Positions 8,088 to 16,480 are shown, numbered from the stretch's first letter. The stretch: 16,957 bases of DNA from Euperipatoides rowelli (GCA_003024985.2 PXIH01S0001846.1); one strand, 5' to 3'. Numbers and translations are program-made. The notes: a model not told the origin generated them from the sequence alone.

Positions 8088-8318
8088 ATGAGTCAACTGA
8101 CAGGAAATTTTCACTGGAATCAACCAAAAATTACCAGATTTCTAAAGTATGTTGTATACTGTCAGAGATTGTAACTGTCCAAGTTCGTAGCGGGTAAATT
8201 TTTCAATCCATCAAGACTGACACACCTGACGGTCAAACAATTTGTTGCCAGATACCAGAGCACTTATAAACTGATAGGGGAAATCAATCTAGTCCATGGA
8301 AACTTCTACTTCATATAA
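8088..8318 (+). pseudogene. interrupted open frame of unknown origin
   Basis: One plus-strand frame stays open through TGNFHWNQPKITRFLKYVVY, meets a single TAA at 8172-8174, and continues open for 47 more codons (SKFVAGKFFNPSRLTHLTVK and QFVARYQSTYKLIGE) to TAA at 8316-8318. The second half has unbiased, protein-like composition. It could be a decayed gene or transposon ORF, or chance. An acceptor-like TGTCCAAG at 8176-8183 would open an exon at 8184 in phase 0, which does not fit the phases of the split gene. Confidence 0.28.
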
Positions 8319-8398
8319 GCTGGATTATAAGATCAGAATGATTAGGATAGCTAGAAAGCAAGCATAGACAAAACAGTACCAGTTAAGTTTACTAAGGA

Positions 8399-8480
8399 TT
8401 ATCAGTACCAACACTCGCGGGAGAGAAGGTCCCATTCTGCCGCCTGATGGATAGGCAGCATAAGGCAGCCTACCAATGTA
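8399..8480. other. GC-richer patch of unknown origin
   Basis: The segment with ACACTCGCGGGAGAGAAGG and CCGCCTGATGGATAGGCAGC is much richer in G, C and CpG than its surroundings. Short frames on both strands are open for 15-25 codons. It resembles an inserted repeat fragment, but I cannot name the family and see no target duplication. Confidence 0.35.
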
Positions 8481-8795
8481 CCTAAAAATGGATAAGGAAA
8501 AAAATACATTTAAATAGCCTTTATAAAATTGTGTTTTACACCCCTCCCATGAGTCCCATCACCGACACACAAACAAAAGTTTACCTAAAAAATGCCATAA
8601 TTTAAAAGGTTTTTACCTCAAAAATTACCTAATTCATATTTACAAAAATAAAATAAAAAAATATAATCATAATAGATAGCTGGACAATTTTTCTTTGAGG
8701 TACAGAAGCTTTAACTTATAGAGTCCTTCACAGGAAAAGTTAATTAAAATTAATAGGCCTACTGAGACAATTGGTGGAATTATTTGACCGCATAG

Positions 8796-8824
8796 CGATG
8801 CCCAAGACTGGATGAATTTTGTCG
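8796..8824 (+). CDS. possible 29-nt exon with a GC donor
   Basis: After GACCGCATAG the segment reads DAQDWMNFV (nine full codons) and stops at TCG/GCAAGT, a match to the usual GC-AG donor. Phases fit on both sides: it enters in phase 2 after the exon ending 6390 and leaves in phase 1 into the exon starting 9632, giving Cys and Val at the joints. The open frame around it is only 54 nt, so the case depends on phase compatibility. A competing reading of the same place, phase 0 to a GTAAGA donor at 8852, does not fit the neighbours. Confidence 0.27.
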
Positions 8825-8852
8825 GCAAGTTGGATCTACTTTAGGTGCAACT

Positions 8853-9631
8853 GTAAGAGAGAAAAGAAAATGAACAGAAATTTTACATGTTGGAGGAAAA
8901 CTTGACTGTTTTAACATTTGGGAAACTTCATTAGCTCACTGGAACTAGAAAAACAGCTGTGCTTGGCAACAGTTTATGGTTACTGGATATAAGCATTTTT
9001 TCTTGCATCTATAATCATTTTGATGAGTAGTATGGAGTAGGAGGTAAAAAAGAGATCAATTTACCATGGCAAGACAAATTTCAATTTAAGAAACAGATAG
9101 TTATATTTACCATTGTATGAAATTTTAATAAATAATGAGAAATTCTTCTTTGATAGGTGGTTGACTTAATTGTTTGCATAGATTTTTGAGAATGTAAATA
9201 ATGCGACATGGTTCATTAAAATGTCTGAAAACTCCCATAATGTAAAGGAAATAAAATGGTGGATGAATTAAAGCTTTATAGGTTAGGTTGTTTTTATTTA
9301 ATTTTTCAGAATTGGGGTTTAAGAATGTTTTTAAAAAAAATTTAAATCTTTATTATAACATGATTTAACAATGTAGAAAAGCATAAAAAATTGTGCTACT
9401 TTTTGTTTTTAATTTGGCAGTCTTCTGCCAAAGCAACTGCCATATTAATGTTACATTTTAAATAGCATGCTACATCTCTCCTCCAAATCACTTCCTCACA
9501 AGAAATAAACATTCTATGTAACAAAAAATATTTTAAACTCAATAAAGAGAATATAATATATTTATTCAATACATTAATGAATATATGACATCCAATTATT
9601 AGATTTCTAATTTTTACAAATATTATTTTAG
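8853..9631. other. noncoding stretch, probably intron
   Basis: AT-rich and closed in all useful frames. A minus-strand 80-codon frame at 9396-9638 runs across the acceptor of the next exon, is rich in Ile, Leu, Phe and Tyr, and has no splice support, so I do not call it. Confidence 0.5.
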
Positions 9632-9696
9632 TTCCCAAATTAGATCTGAAAGAAGAAAGCGATGAAGAAGAAACACCAAGAAATGACAGGGATTAG
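9632..9696 (+). CDS. acidic C-terminal exon, stop at its last base
   Basis: A good acceptor (ACAAATATTATTTTAG) is followed by 65 nt that are open only when entered in phase 1. They then read PKLDLKEESDEEETPRNDRD and end in TAG at 9694-9696. A strong donor, GTAAGA, starts at the very next base. The acidic Glu/Asp run is typical of disordered protein tails. Because the junction lies directly after the stop, nonsense-mediated decay would not be expected. If TAG were not the end, joining to the next acceptor at 11459 would add one codon (GCA) and then TAA, so the C-terminus hardly changes. Confidence 0.5.
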
Positions 9697-10296
9697 GTAA
9701 GATAGTCTAAAAGCATTTATTTATTTCAACACATAAAAATTGAAGAGTCTATAGAGAAATTTTCTAAAGTTTAGTTCAATATCTTCAAAATCCCAAGTAG
9801 TTTTGATAAGCCAATTTTGCTTTCATGTTATAACTTCTATCACTAAGTTTTATTTTGAATAAAATAAGTCAGACAAAAAACTGCCCTCATTAACTTCAAG
9901 AGACCATTTCAGAATTAAACTTAACTTAATGTTCTTTGTGGTAAGGGGTTCATGATAAAAATGGCATATATATCCCAATCAAATAATATTTTGCTAAATT
10001 AAGTTGAAAGTTTTTGATATGCCTTTGATTAATGTAAAATTATAACATGATTAATTTTTCATTAAGAAATGACATACCGGTACCCTAAAGTCTTAAAAAT
10101 TGCTTGTAGAAGACAATAAATGGCAGAAATAAATGAAAGAACAGAAATATTTGATATTTTAATGCCATTGATTCATATAAATTAAAAACAATATTCAAAA
10201 AACAATATTCATTTGTCATTTTTCATTCCGTACAGTAGATAAAAACAGATAGCAGATGTACAGGTAGGTCCGGTACAGTATATGAAACAACATGTC
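9697..10296. other. noncoding stretch, probably intron in the 3' UTR
   Basis: No gene is visible. A donor-like CAG/GTAGGT occurs at 10263 without an open frame before it. Confidence 0.45.
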
Positions 10297-10452
10297 TTAA
10301 ATTTCATGGAGTGTTGGAATAGCACTTTTTAATCGGACCTTCTCAATTGCTTCAAGAAGTTAATTTTCATCTTGAGTTCTTTTTCTGGAGATACATTTAT
10401 GTCCTCTAGGTGGTACCTTAGTGAAAGTATAGGCTTGTTTTGGCTGTACCAT
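10297..10452 (-). pseudogene. possible decayed transposase N-terminus (helix-turn-helix type)
   Basis: The minus strand opens with ATG at 10452 and reads MVQPKQAYTFTKVPPRGHK, then a basic RKRTQDEN, a TAA stop (10360-10362), and in the same frame LLEAIEKVRLKSAIPTLHEI to TAA at 10297. The basic stretch followed by LxxAIExVR loosely resembles the N-terminal psq/CENP-B-type DNA-binding domain of pogo/Tigger-like transposases. The resemblance is short, and no DDE motifs are visible. The frame ends 12 bp from the target duplication of the hAT MITE, but it lies outside that element. Confidence 0.25.
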
Positions 10453-10471
10453 TATTTTCAATAATTATTTG

Positions 10472-10938
10472 CAGGGTTGGTTGGTTTAAACCATGGTTTA
10501 AACCAATTGTTTGGTTTTTTTTAAAAAAAAAACCTGATTTTTTATATTAATCACATTTTAAAAGGTCTTACTATAGTATATTTTTACTATTTCCAACCCT
10601 ATTACTGGAACAAGATGGCTGCTGGTAACCAGACTGTATCACCAATCAAAATGTTCAAACATGAACATTTAATTTTAAATTTGAAGCTTTTTTAAAAGAA
10701 TCTATAAATGTAATTTTAGACCTTACATTAAAAAAAATATTTTTTTCAATTAATGTCCAGATTTTCATGGAATTGACCTATATAATAAGCAGGATTTAAT
10801 TCTTTCATTAAAACATTAATGAAAAAAAAAAAACTGGTTCGAACCAAAAAAACTGGTTTAAACAAAAAAAAAAAAAAATGGTTTAAACCAAAAAAAAACC
10901 CCGATTTTTTTTTTAAAAACGTTTTTTTGCCAACCCTG
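10472..10938. mobile_element. non-autonomous hAT transposon with perfect 8-bp target duplication
   Basis: The ends are CAGGGTTGG (10472) and CCAACCCTG (ending 10938), exact inverted repeats. They are flanked by identical ATTATTTG at 10464-10471 and 10939-10946. Subterminal palindromes of the GGTTTAAACC type occur on both sides (10490-10510 twice; near 10833, 10855 and 10879), separated by poly-A/T. At 467 bp with no transposase frame it is a MITE. An 87-codon minus-strand frame at 10746-11009 is Phe/Lys low complexity and runs past its right end. Confidence 0.9.
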
Positions 10939-11207
10939 ATTATTTGTAATTTTCCTATAATAGATATTTCTGTAATTTCCAAATTAATTGAGTAAAATGC
11001 TACATCCATTAAATCACCTATTTAGATTTTATTTGTTTATTTTAGAGTTGCAAAAATTATTGATACATTGGGTTGGGACATAATTATTGATTTATTTAAT
11101 TATAAGTGGGTTCAGGATGAGTTTAAATAATAGGACTGGAAATAAACTGCTCGATTAGACTAACATGGCAACTGTGGAAGATGAGTAAATGAATGGTTGA
11201 AAGTAAA

Positions 11208-11337
11208 GTTCATAAAGTTTCTGTGATGGCTAGGCTAAGATTGAGTCACCTGGTGACTGTATTGTCACCAGTTCAAAGCTAAATAGATTTAAAAAAAAAA
11301 AAAAAGATTTTTCATAATAGGCAACAACTTTATGAAC
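11208..11337. mobile_element. small inverted-repeat element
   Basis: GTTCATAAAGTT at 11208-11219 pairs with AACTTTATGAAC at 11326-11337 (12 of 12). Inside lies a perfect hairpin, CTGGTGAC-TGTATT-GTCACCAG (11252-11273). The 130-bp length and nested palindromes suit a MITE, but the flanks show no clear duplication. Confidence 0.5.
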
Positions 11338-11383
11338 ATTATGTTATCACTTTGTAACAATTTTAATTTGCATGATTTTTTTT

Positions 11384-11428
11384 AACACTCATATAATTTT
11401 TTAACACTCATATAATTTTTTAACACTC
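11384..11428. repeat. 19-bp tandem repeat, 2.4 copies
   Basis: AACACTC recurs at 11384, 11403 and 11422 with a constant 19-bp period; the first two units are identical (AACACTCATATAATTTTTT). It lies just before the acceptor at 11459 and adds to its pyrimidine-rich tract. Confidence 0.85.
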
Positions 11429-11459
11429 CTTATCTTATTTTTAAATTATTTATTTTTAG

Positions 11460-11785
11460 GCATAAAGTGGATTCAAGGAAAGAAGCAGAAAATTAAGAAG
11501 AAAATTGGATAATTTTCAATTTTCTGATGATATTCAAATTTTAAAACAATCTTTCCACATTATCTATATTCTTATTTCATAATATGAAATTATTTTTCAG
11601 TAAACATTAAATTTTTAATGATGGTATTTGAATGTACTGTATTTCTTTCTTCGATGGACATGTTTTACCAGTGCTTAGTATTAGACTAGCTTCTCAACTT
11701 TTAGGCATTTGTTTAATCGTTTGAGTTTTAAGCTACCTCACCATAATGTCATACAGGCAATAAAATAAAAATAAAATTTTATTAC
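11460..11785 (+). other. possible 3' UTR exon
   Basis: A strong acceptor, CTTATTTTTAAATTATTTATTTTTAG, ends at 11459. Downstream frames close quickly: phase 0 gives GCA then TAA, and another frame reads 16 codons of mostly Lys and Ile. Clustered AATAAA signals at 11759-11775 could end the transcript. Because the preceding exon stops exactly at its donor, this segment would be untranslated. It is inferred from splice and polyadenylation signals alone. Confidence 0.33.
11759..11775 (+). terminator. overlapping AATAAA polyadenylation signals
   Basis: AATAAA begins at 11759, 11764 and 11770 within AATAAAATAAAAATAAA. This is the eukaryotic cleavage/polyadenylation hexamer, in a position that would suit the end of the split gene. 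AATAAA is frequent by chance in such AT-rich DNA; the cluster and the upstream acceptor raise its value. Confidence 0.35.
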
Positions 11786-12143
11786 TGGGAAGAAGAAACG
11801 CTAAGTTAGTTTAAAAACTCTATATCTGCCAGCTTTCCTTGTAAGAACTGAAAGTTTAATTAACGTCACTATCAAGCTGGATCTGAACATTTTATATTCA
11901 TCTACTAGAAACGTCACAATGTTGTTGGGATATTACTGATAATCACAACTGTCCTATTAATTTTATTAAAAGTAATTAGCCTAAGTATTTTGAGGTGTGA
12001 GTATTGAATTTGGTGTCAATAATATATTTAATAATTTGAGTATGATACAATACTATAGGCCTACTATACAAATCCGTATTAGATGAAACATGTAATTGTT
12101 GCACTTTTATGTTGCGATAGGCATAGTATGATAGACTTTATTT
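11786..12143. other. noncoding stretch
   Basis: No gene is visible. The last part before 12144 (TATGATAGACTTTATTT), read on the minus strand, continues AAATAAAGTCTATCATA and is probably the original 3' tail of the LINE now found beyond the hAT insertion. Confidence 0.4.
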
Positions 12144-12151
12144 ATTGTCTA

Positions 12152-12800
12152 TGACGGATAAAACGAATATATTCATTTTGGCCGAATACCGGATATCTAT
12201 CCTATTTATTTTATTAGTCAAAACAACCTATTGACAATCTTTAAAGATGTTCGATTTTAAGCAATGCCATAGGGGAGAGAAAAATATTTTTTTTCTTCTT
12301 CCCACACAATAAGAAGGCCAAGTTCTTGAAGCAATCAAGAATGAACAAGTGTGACACAGTTGCTTAGAAGTTCTCATAAAATAATATTAGTGAATAGATT
12401 GTATTCTATTCAAAATAATTAGTTTAAGATAAAAAAAAAAAAACGATGGTAGTTTTGTAATGAATATGTAAATTCCAGGGCACAATATAATAATAACCGG
12501 CCTTACTTCCCCTGAATCCCTTATGATGCATTGCATTCATAATAAAATGCTAGCGTGCTTCCCTCCCAATGCATTCATAAAAGTACACTAACTATTGGAA
12601 TTTATTTTCTTTGATACTACAGGACCTAACCTTATTTTCTAACATTTATTTAAGGAAAAACTCCCTTCCCCAATTGTTTAATGCTGTATATTCAGGGAGA
12701 TTACTAATATTTGGCCGAATACAGATCATAAACGGCCGAATACCGAATAATATGAAAGCCGGCTGAATACCAAATACTAACTGAATATTTGATCATCCCT
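12152..12800. mobile_element. hAT-like transposon with perfect 8-bp target duplication and GGCCGAATACC repeats
   Basis: The flanks ATTGTCTA at 12144-12151 and 12801-12808 are identical. The right end, on the minus strand, begins AGGGATGATCAAATATTC; the left end begins TGACGGATAAAACGAATA, only loosely similar, so the inverted ends are degraded. Subterminal GGCCGAATACC-like words occur at about 12180, 12713, 12734 and, altered, 12762, a pattern seen in some hAT families. At 649 bp it has no transposase frame. Confidence 0.72.
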
Positions 12801-12808
12801 ATTGTCTA

Positions 12809-13009
12809 CAGTATATATGAGATAAATAAGATTTTCAAAAATTGAGAAATTTAGAAAATACCAGTAGCCTATTGTTATTTGAAGCATGCTCTTCATCAGA
12901 AAGAAGATGCTATTCTAGATCCATTGTTGTGTAAATAAAAACAAAATAAGACATAAATTACTATAAAATATCAAACAATATACAGGTACATGAGGTAGCC
13001 TAATGAGAA
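12809..13009 (-). mobile_element. probable LINE 3' untranslated tail
   Basis: This lies directly after the LINE stop in its reading direction and reaches the right target duplication of the hAT element. If the hAT element and one duplication are removed, the minus strand reads ...TGTAGACAATAAATAAAG..., placing an AATAAA signal where a LINE tail would end. This is inference from order and signal. Confidence 0.45.
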
Positions 13010-13475
13010 TCAGTAAACTGCAAAAATAAGAACAATACAAAATTTAGGCTGCATATTCAAATATTTAAAGTAGGAGTTTCTGAATGATAAGGCATTTTTG
13101 ATTTTTAATGGGATTCCATACCATAACTTGGGACAGTATGGTAGAATGACTTGCTACCCATATTTTAATTTCTCTGTTTTTACAATCAAACAGCCAAATG
13201 TTTTGGATCCAGTTTGATGGTCATGATCATTAATATTTGAGGTAAATATATTACTGAGGTATGGTGGGGCCAGGTCGTTCTTACACTTCCAAAGTAATGT
13301 ACTGTACAGAAGCTCTTTTGTCTCCAATGAGACCCGGACTAATTTTTTGAGCTGTTGATGCACCACTTCTTACCCCACCTTATATTGCTCTGGCCAGTGT
13401 TTGAAACAATTTGAACTTTTTTTTACAGAGCATTATTACATTGCAACCAGATAATGTCAGAGTAGTTTTATGATG
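13010..13475 (-). pseudogene. 3' part of a CR1/L2-like LINE reverse transcriptase ORF, broken
   Basis: On the minus strand the C-terminal signature of non-LTR retrotransposon ORF2 is clear: LLWKCKNDLAPPYLSNIF (13244-13297), then, after a TAG at 13151-13153 in the same frame, CPKLWYGIPLKIKNALSF (about 13078-13131), ending in TGA at 13010. These match the conserved K-x-LNGLAPPYL and GPKLWNSLPxEI-type blocks at the end of CR1/L2-type ORF2. An earlier fragment, SDIIWLQCNNAL (about 13426-13461), fits the preceding region in a shifted frame. Stops and a frameshift show it is dead. The upstream domains are absent. Confidence 0.8.
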
Positions 13476-14241
13476 AAGCTGTAAGAGTAGGCTATTGAAT
13501 ATTATACACAATATACGTGAAGGCAATAACGGGCATAATCTGAAGAGCAGTTTGTTTAAATTCATAGTTTCTTCTGTGATATATCCTGAACTTTCCAATT
13601 CAAAGTGTTATCAATATATAGCCTACTTTTGTTTCGAAGATAAGCAAATGAAATTAAAATATAAAGCAACACTTTTAGTTTAAATAGCCTATTTATTATT
13701 CATTTAATATTTTTTTTAACAAAATAACCTAAACCCCTATTCATTGTATAGTTTTATTTACAATTATTTCTTTTTAAAAAAAATCAGTTACAATATTTAT
13801 TCCGCAAAGTTCAATATTTTTTAGCAATCTGATCAAAATCATGATCAATTAGGAATCTCACAATAATCAAAAGTATATGTCACATTATCACAACTATGAT
13901 AGTTACATTTTTTAGAATACAGTATGTAATATTTTAAAGGTTTAGATTAGACCAAACATTATGATCAGTTTCAATATGAGCCCTTCTATGACAATTTTCT
14001 TCATCGTAATTCATGATGTATGTCACAATATTGTGAATTAGACAATATCAAACAATTTTTTTTCCAATACAAAAAAATGATGAAACAAAGTCCCTCACCT
14101 TTCACACACGCTCATGATAAACTTTAAACCAACATCTAATACAATACTGATCATTTATTTCTGCATAAAAGCATTCACTATTTATAAAATACACATGGAC
14201 AAATTAGATACAATTGATTTTGATGATACTTGAAGAGTTAT

Positions 14242-14277
14242 ATTTTATTTATTTTTTGTTCTAAAAATAAATAAAAT
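14242..14277. terminator. perfect 15-bp inverted repeat with AATAAA on both strands
   Basis: ATTTTATTTATTTTT (14242-14256) and AAAAATAAATAAAAT (14263-14277) are exact inverted copies around a 6-base loop, TGTTCT. Each strand therefore carries AATAAA, so the site could serve as a bidirectional polyadenylation region. In AT-rich DNA it may have no function. Confidence 0.3.
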
Positions 14278-14872
14278 ACATTTTATTTTGAAATTTACCA
14301 TTGTACAGTTTCATGACAATTATTTCTAAATTCAAATTCAACATTAATAAATAAAAGGCTATGCTTAGTTTTAATTTTTGGATAAATATTGTTGTTCTTA
14401 TAATGTGTGTTCTTCTTATAAAAATATATTGATTGTGAAGGGGGGAAGTCATGGTACATTTTCATATAAGAGTCTATATTTCAATAGTGTTGGTGATAAA
14501 TTCCACTTTATTCAATGTTACAAATAAGATATCTTTCAGGAATGATTTTGGTAGTAGACGTTCAGCTTTATATTTGTATTGCTAGGGAGTTAAATCCGGA
14601 TATTTGATTTGCATGTAAATCAAATTGAAATAAAGACTTTGATGAATAAAACACATAAATTGAAAGTGATAGATAATGTCCGTTACGGAGAAATCTCAAA
14701 GTTTGACTTTACGTTTAAGTGCTTTACCCATAGCATAGACATTTGATATGATGAAACCATTCCGGTGAACATTAAAGTTTCTTTGATTGAGAATATTTTT
14801 CTCTAGTTTGAATATCAGAAGATTAATATCATGTTTCAAATCATTAAGATCCATGGAATTATATATTTGAAT

Positions 14873-14905
14873 ATATCACTGATGCTGGTGATAATTCAGT
14901 GATAT
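14873..14905. repeat. perfect 10-bp inverted repeat ATATCACTGA
   Basis: ATATCACTGA (14873-14882) and TCAGTGATAT (14896-14905) form a hairpin with a 13-base loop. There is no gene next to it and its role is unknown. Confidence 0.6.
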
Positions 14906-15086
14906 TGGATTCCATATCTTGGTAAGAATAATTTGGTTATGAATTGTGATGAAATGTTATTTTCCAGTAAAGAATAATTAGACTGTTGTGACATATTCGT
15001 TTTCTATACAGAATAAAATCATTTAATGTAGGCTACTTGCTTCTGCATGACGAATCATATTACTTTTAGCATAAGGACTGCAGTGC

Positions 15087-15240
15087 ATTTCTAGGTTTCA
15101 TCTAGGATTGGTTGAGAGGGGGGGGGGGTAAAACTATTTCCTGGGGGTTTCATATGATTGGTTGATGAGAAAAACTATTTCCAGGTATCATATTGGTTGA
15201 GAAGAAAAAATTATTTTCAGGTTTAATCTAGCCAATCAAA
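15087..15240. repeat. degenerate tandem array with ATTGGTT (inverted CCAAT) cores
   Basis: Four related units start at about 15087, 15136, 15177 and 15213. Each begins ATTT(T/C)C-nGG, followed by T(T/A)TCAT or a variant, then in the first three GATTGGTTGA or ATTGGTTGAGA and an A-rich tail. The first unit has a G11 run (15118-15128). The fourth carries CCAATCAAATTGGTT, with the box in both directions. Unit length drifts from 49 to 36 bp. It may be a decayed minisatellite; CCAAT boxes are promoter elements bound by NF-Y, but no transcription start can be seen. Confidence 0.6.
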
Positions 15241-15479
15241 TTGGTTTTACGTTTGATTACAGAATAAGGTTTTATTATTTTAAATTTTGTTATTTTAGGA
15301 TTATTAAATTTTCCTTTTGTGGCGGGGATAAATATTTTTTGTCATTTAATAGTTTTTTTTTAATACCATATGTATTCAGGATGGCCTAATTTTTTCAGAT
15401 GGAAAAGTACATTCAATTTCAGGTTTATTACAATGATTATCCTAACATTTAAAAATAATATTTATTTTCTTTAATTTAG

Positions 15480-15605
15480 GAGGGTTGAAGTTTTAGGAAT
15501 AGGTTCATCGGTATGGGTAGATGAGGGTTTATTAGGGGTAGTAGATGGTGATTCATTAAAAGTAGAAGTCAATTCTGGAGTTATAAATATTGGGGAATCT
15601 ATAAG
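15480..15605 (+). CDS. candidate internal exon, unknown product
   Basis: The acceptor TTATTTTCTTTAATTTAG (ending 15479) and donor AAG/GTAATA (15606) bound a 126-nt frame, phase 2 in and phase 2 out, a length divisible by three. Its 41 full codons read VEVLGIGSSVWVDEGLLGVV, then DGDSLKVEVNSGVINIGESI, and about three quarters of codons start with a purine, as usual in coding DNA. I recognise no family and see no partner exon nearby. The minus strand is also open here (15471-15674, Ser/Thr/Pro-rich, TAA followed within 10 nt by AATAAA), so a minus-strand terminal exon is the rival. Confidence 0.4.
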
Positions 15606-16300
15606 GTAATATGACATCATTGAATGAGGGCATTCTCTTGGCGAAACCATCATACTCATTGTCAGAAGTAGCATAATAATTAGAATCGTTTACGACACTA
15701 TTACTACAACCTTAATATCCACATCTTTTATGTTTTACAGAATAACTTACATTAAAGCTAAATAGGTAAACTGTTTCATGACAATCTTTTTCAAGCCATA
15801 CTGTATTATGATGTAGCTATACAATATTTAGAATTTGAAGCTATATTGGCATAACAAAATTCTTTAGTACAAATATGAATAGAACAAAAATGAGTATCTA
15901 ATTCTTTACTTATAAATTCATGTCAGAACTGATCATAAATCAGCATAAATTGACATGTAAGCATATTAAATTTTCCACTAGGCTTCTTATAATAACCATC
16001 CATCTCGGCATCCATATGACAATACTGTATATAACTTAGATTTCAGTGGTATCTTAGGACATGGTGTGACAGTTTACATAGGTATGACTGGTGATTGTAA
16101 AGGAGAGCCGGTGCCGGTCTAATAGTCTTGTAATTTTCTAAAATAATGAACAGAAAAAAAAGTAATGAATATATGAAATATAATAATATGTATTTCTTTT
16201 AGAAAATATTTTATTTTACATACCGAGTTCCTTTTTCTTGGCATCTAATAGTTGTTTCAGTTTATATTTTTCTTGAATTGCGGTTAAGAGCCATTTTTTT
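15606..16300. other. noncoding stretch
   Basis: No plus-strand gene is visible. On the minus strand 15562-15717 is open for about 51 codons (includes YATSDNEYDGFAKRMPSFND) in a frame different from the minus frame at 15471-15674. If the minus strand is the coding one, a frameshift would be needed to join them. Confidence 0.35.
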
Positions 16301-16309
16301 TAAGAATCA

Positions 16310-16480
16310 GACAACTGAAATAGTTGACCTCACCAATTTTAATGAAACTTGGGTCAACGTTTCTACGAATAGAGCAGATGTGACAGGTAAAATATTTTTA
16401 CCTACACCTCAACTATTTGGCCTCAGGGTAGGGTCAAAGTTCATTCCCAGCAATTGACAGTATAACTTTATTAGCCAATA
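16310..16480. repeat. possible dispersed repeat
   Basis: The minus strand contains GACCCAAGTTTCATTAAAAT followed by TGGTGAGGTC, which resembles phrases I associate with invertebrate dispersed repeats. No ends or duplications can be defined, and no open frame is convincing. Confidence 0.25.

Larger units (their letters stand above)
13476..15086. other. long AT-rich stretch without recognised genes
   Basis: I see no gene. Frames at 13380-13598 (minus), 13495-13683 (plus) and 14261-14452 (minus) are low-complexity or overlap LINE remains and lack splice support. Perfect hairpins occur at 14242-14277 and 14873-14905. TAGGCTA-type words occur at 13488, 13619, 13685 and 15029. Confidence 0.5.

Noticed and set aside
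9396-9638. 80-codon minus-strand open frame
   Set aside because: AT-driven composition, and it overlaps the acceptor of a better plus-strand exon.
10746-11009. 87-codon minus-strand open frame
   Set aside because: Phe/Lys runs produced by poly-T/A tracts of the hAT MITE; it crosses the MITE boundary.
13380-13598. 72-codon minus-strand open frame
   Set aside because: Mostly out of frame with the LINE pieces at the same place; it does not carry the conserved blocks itself.
14261-14452. 63-codon minus-strand open frame
   Set aside because: Ile/Leu/Asn-rich AT-driven sequence ending inside a hairpin; no splice or start support.
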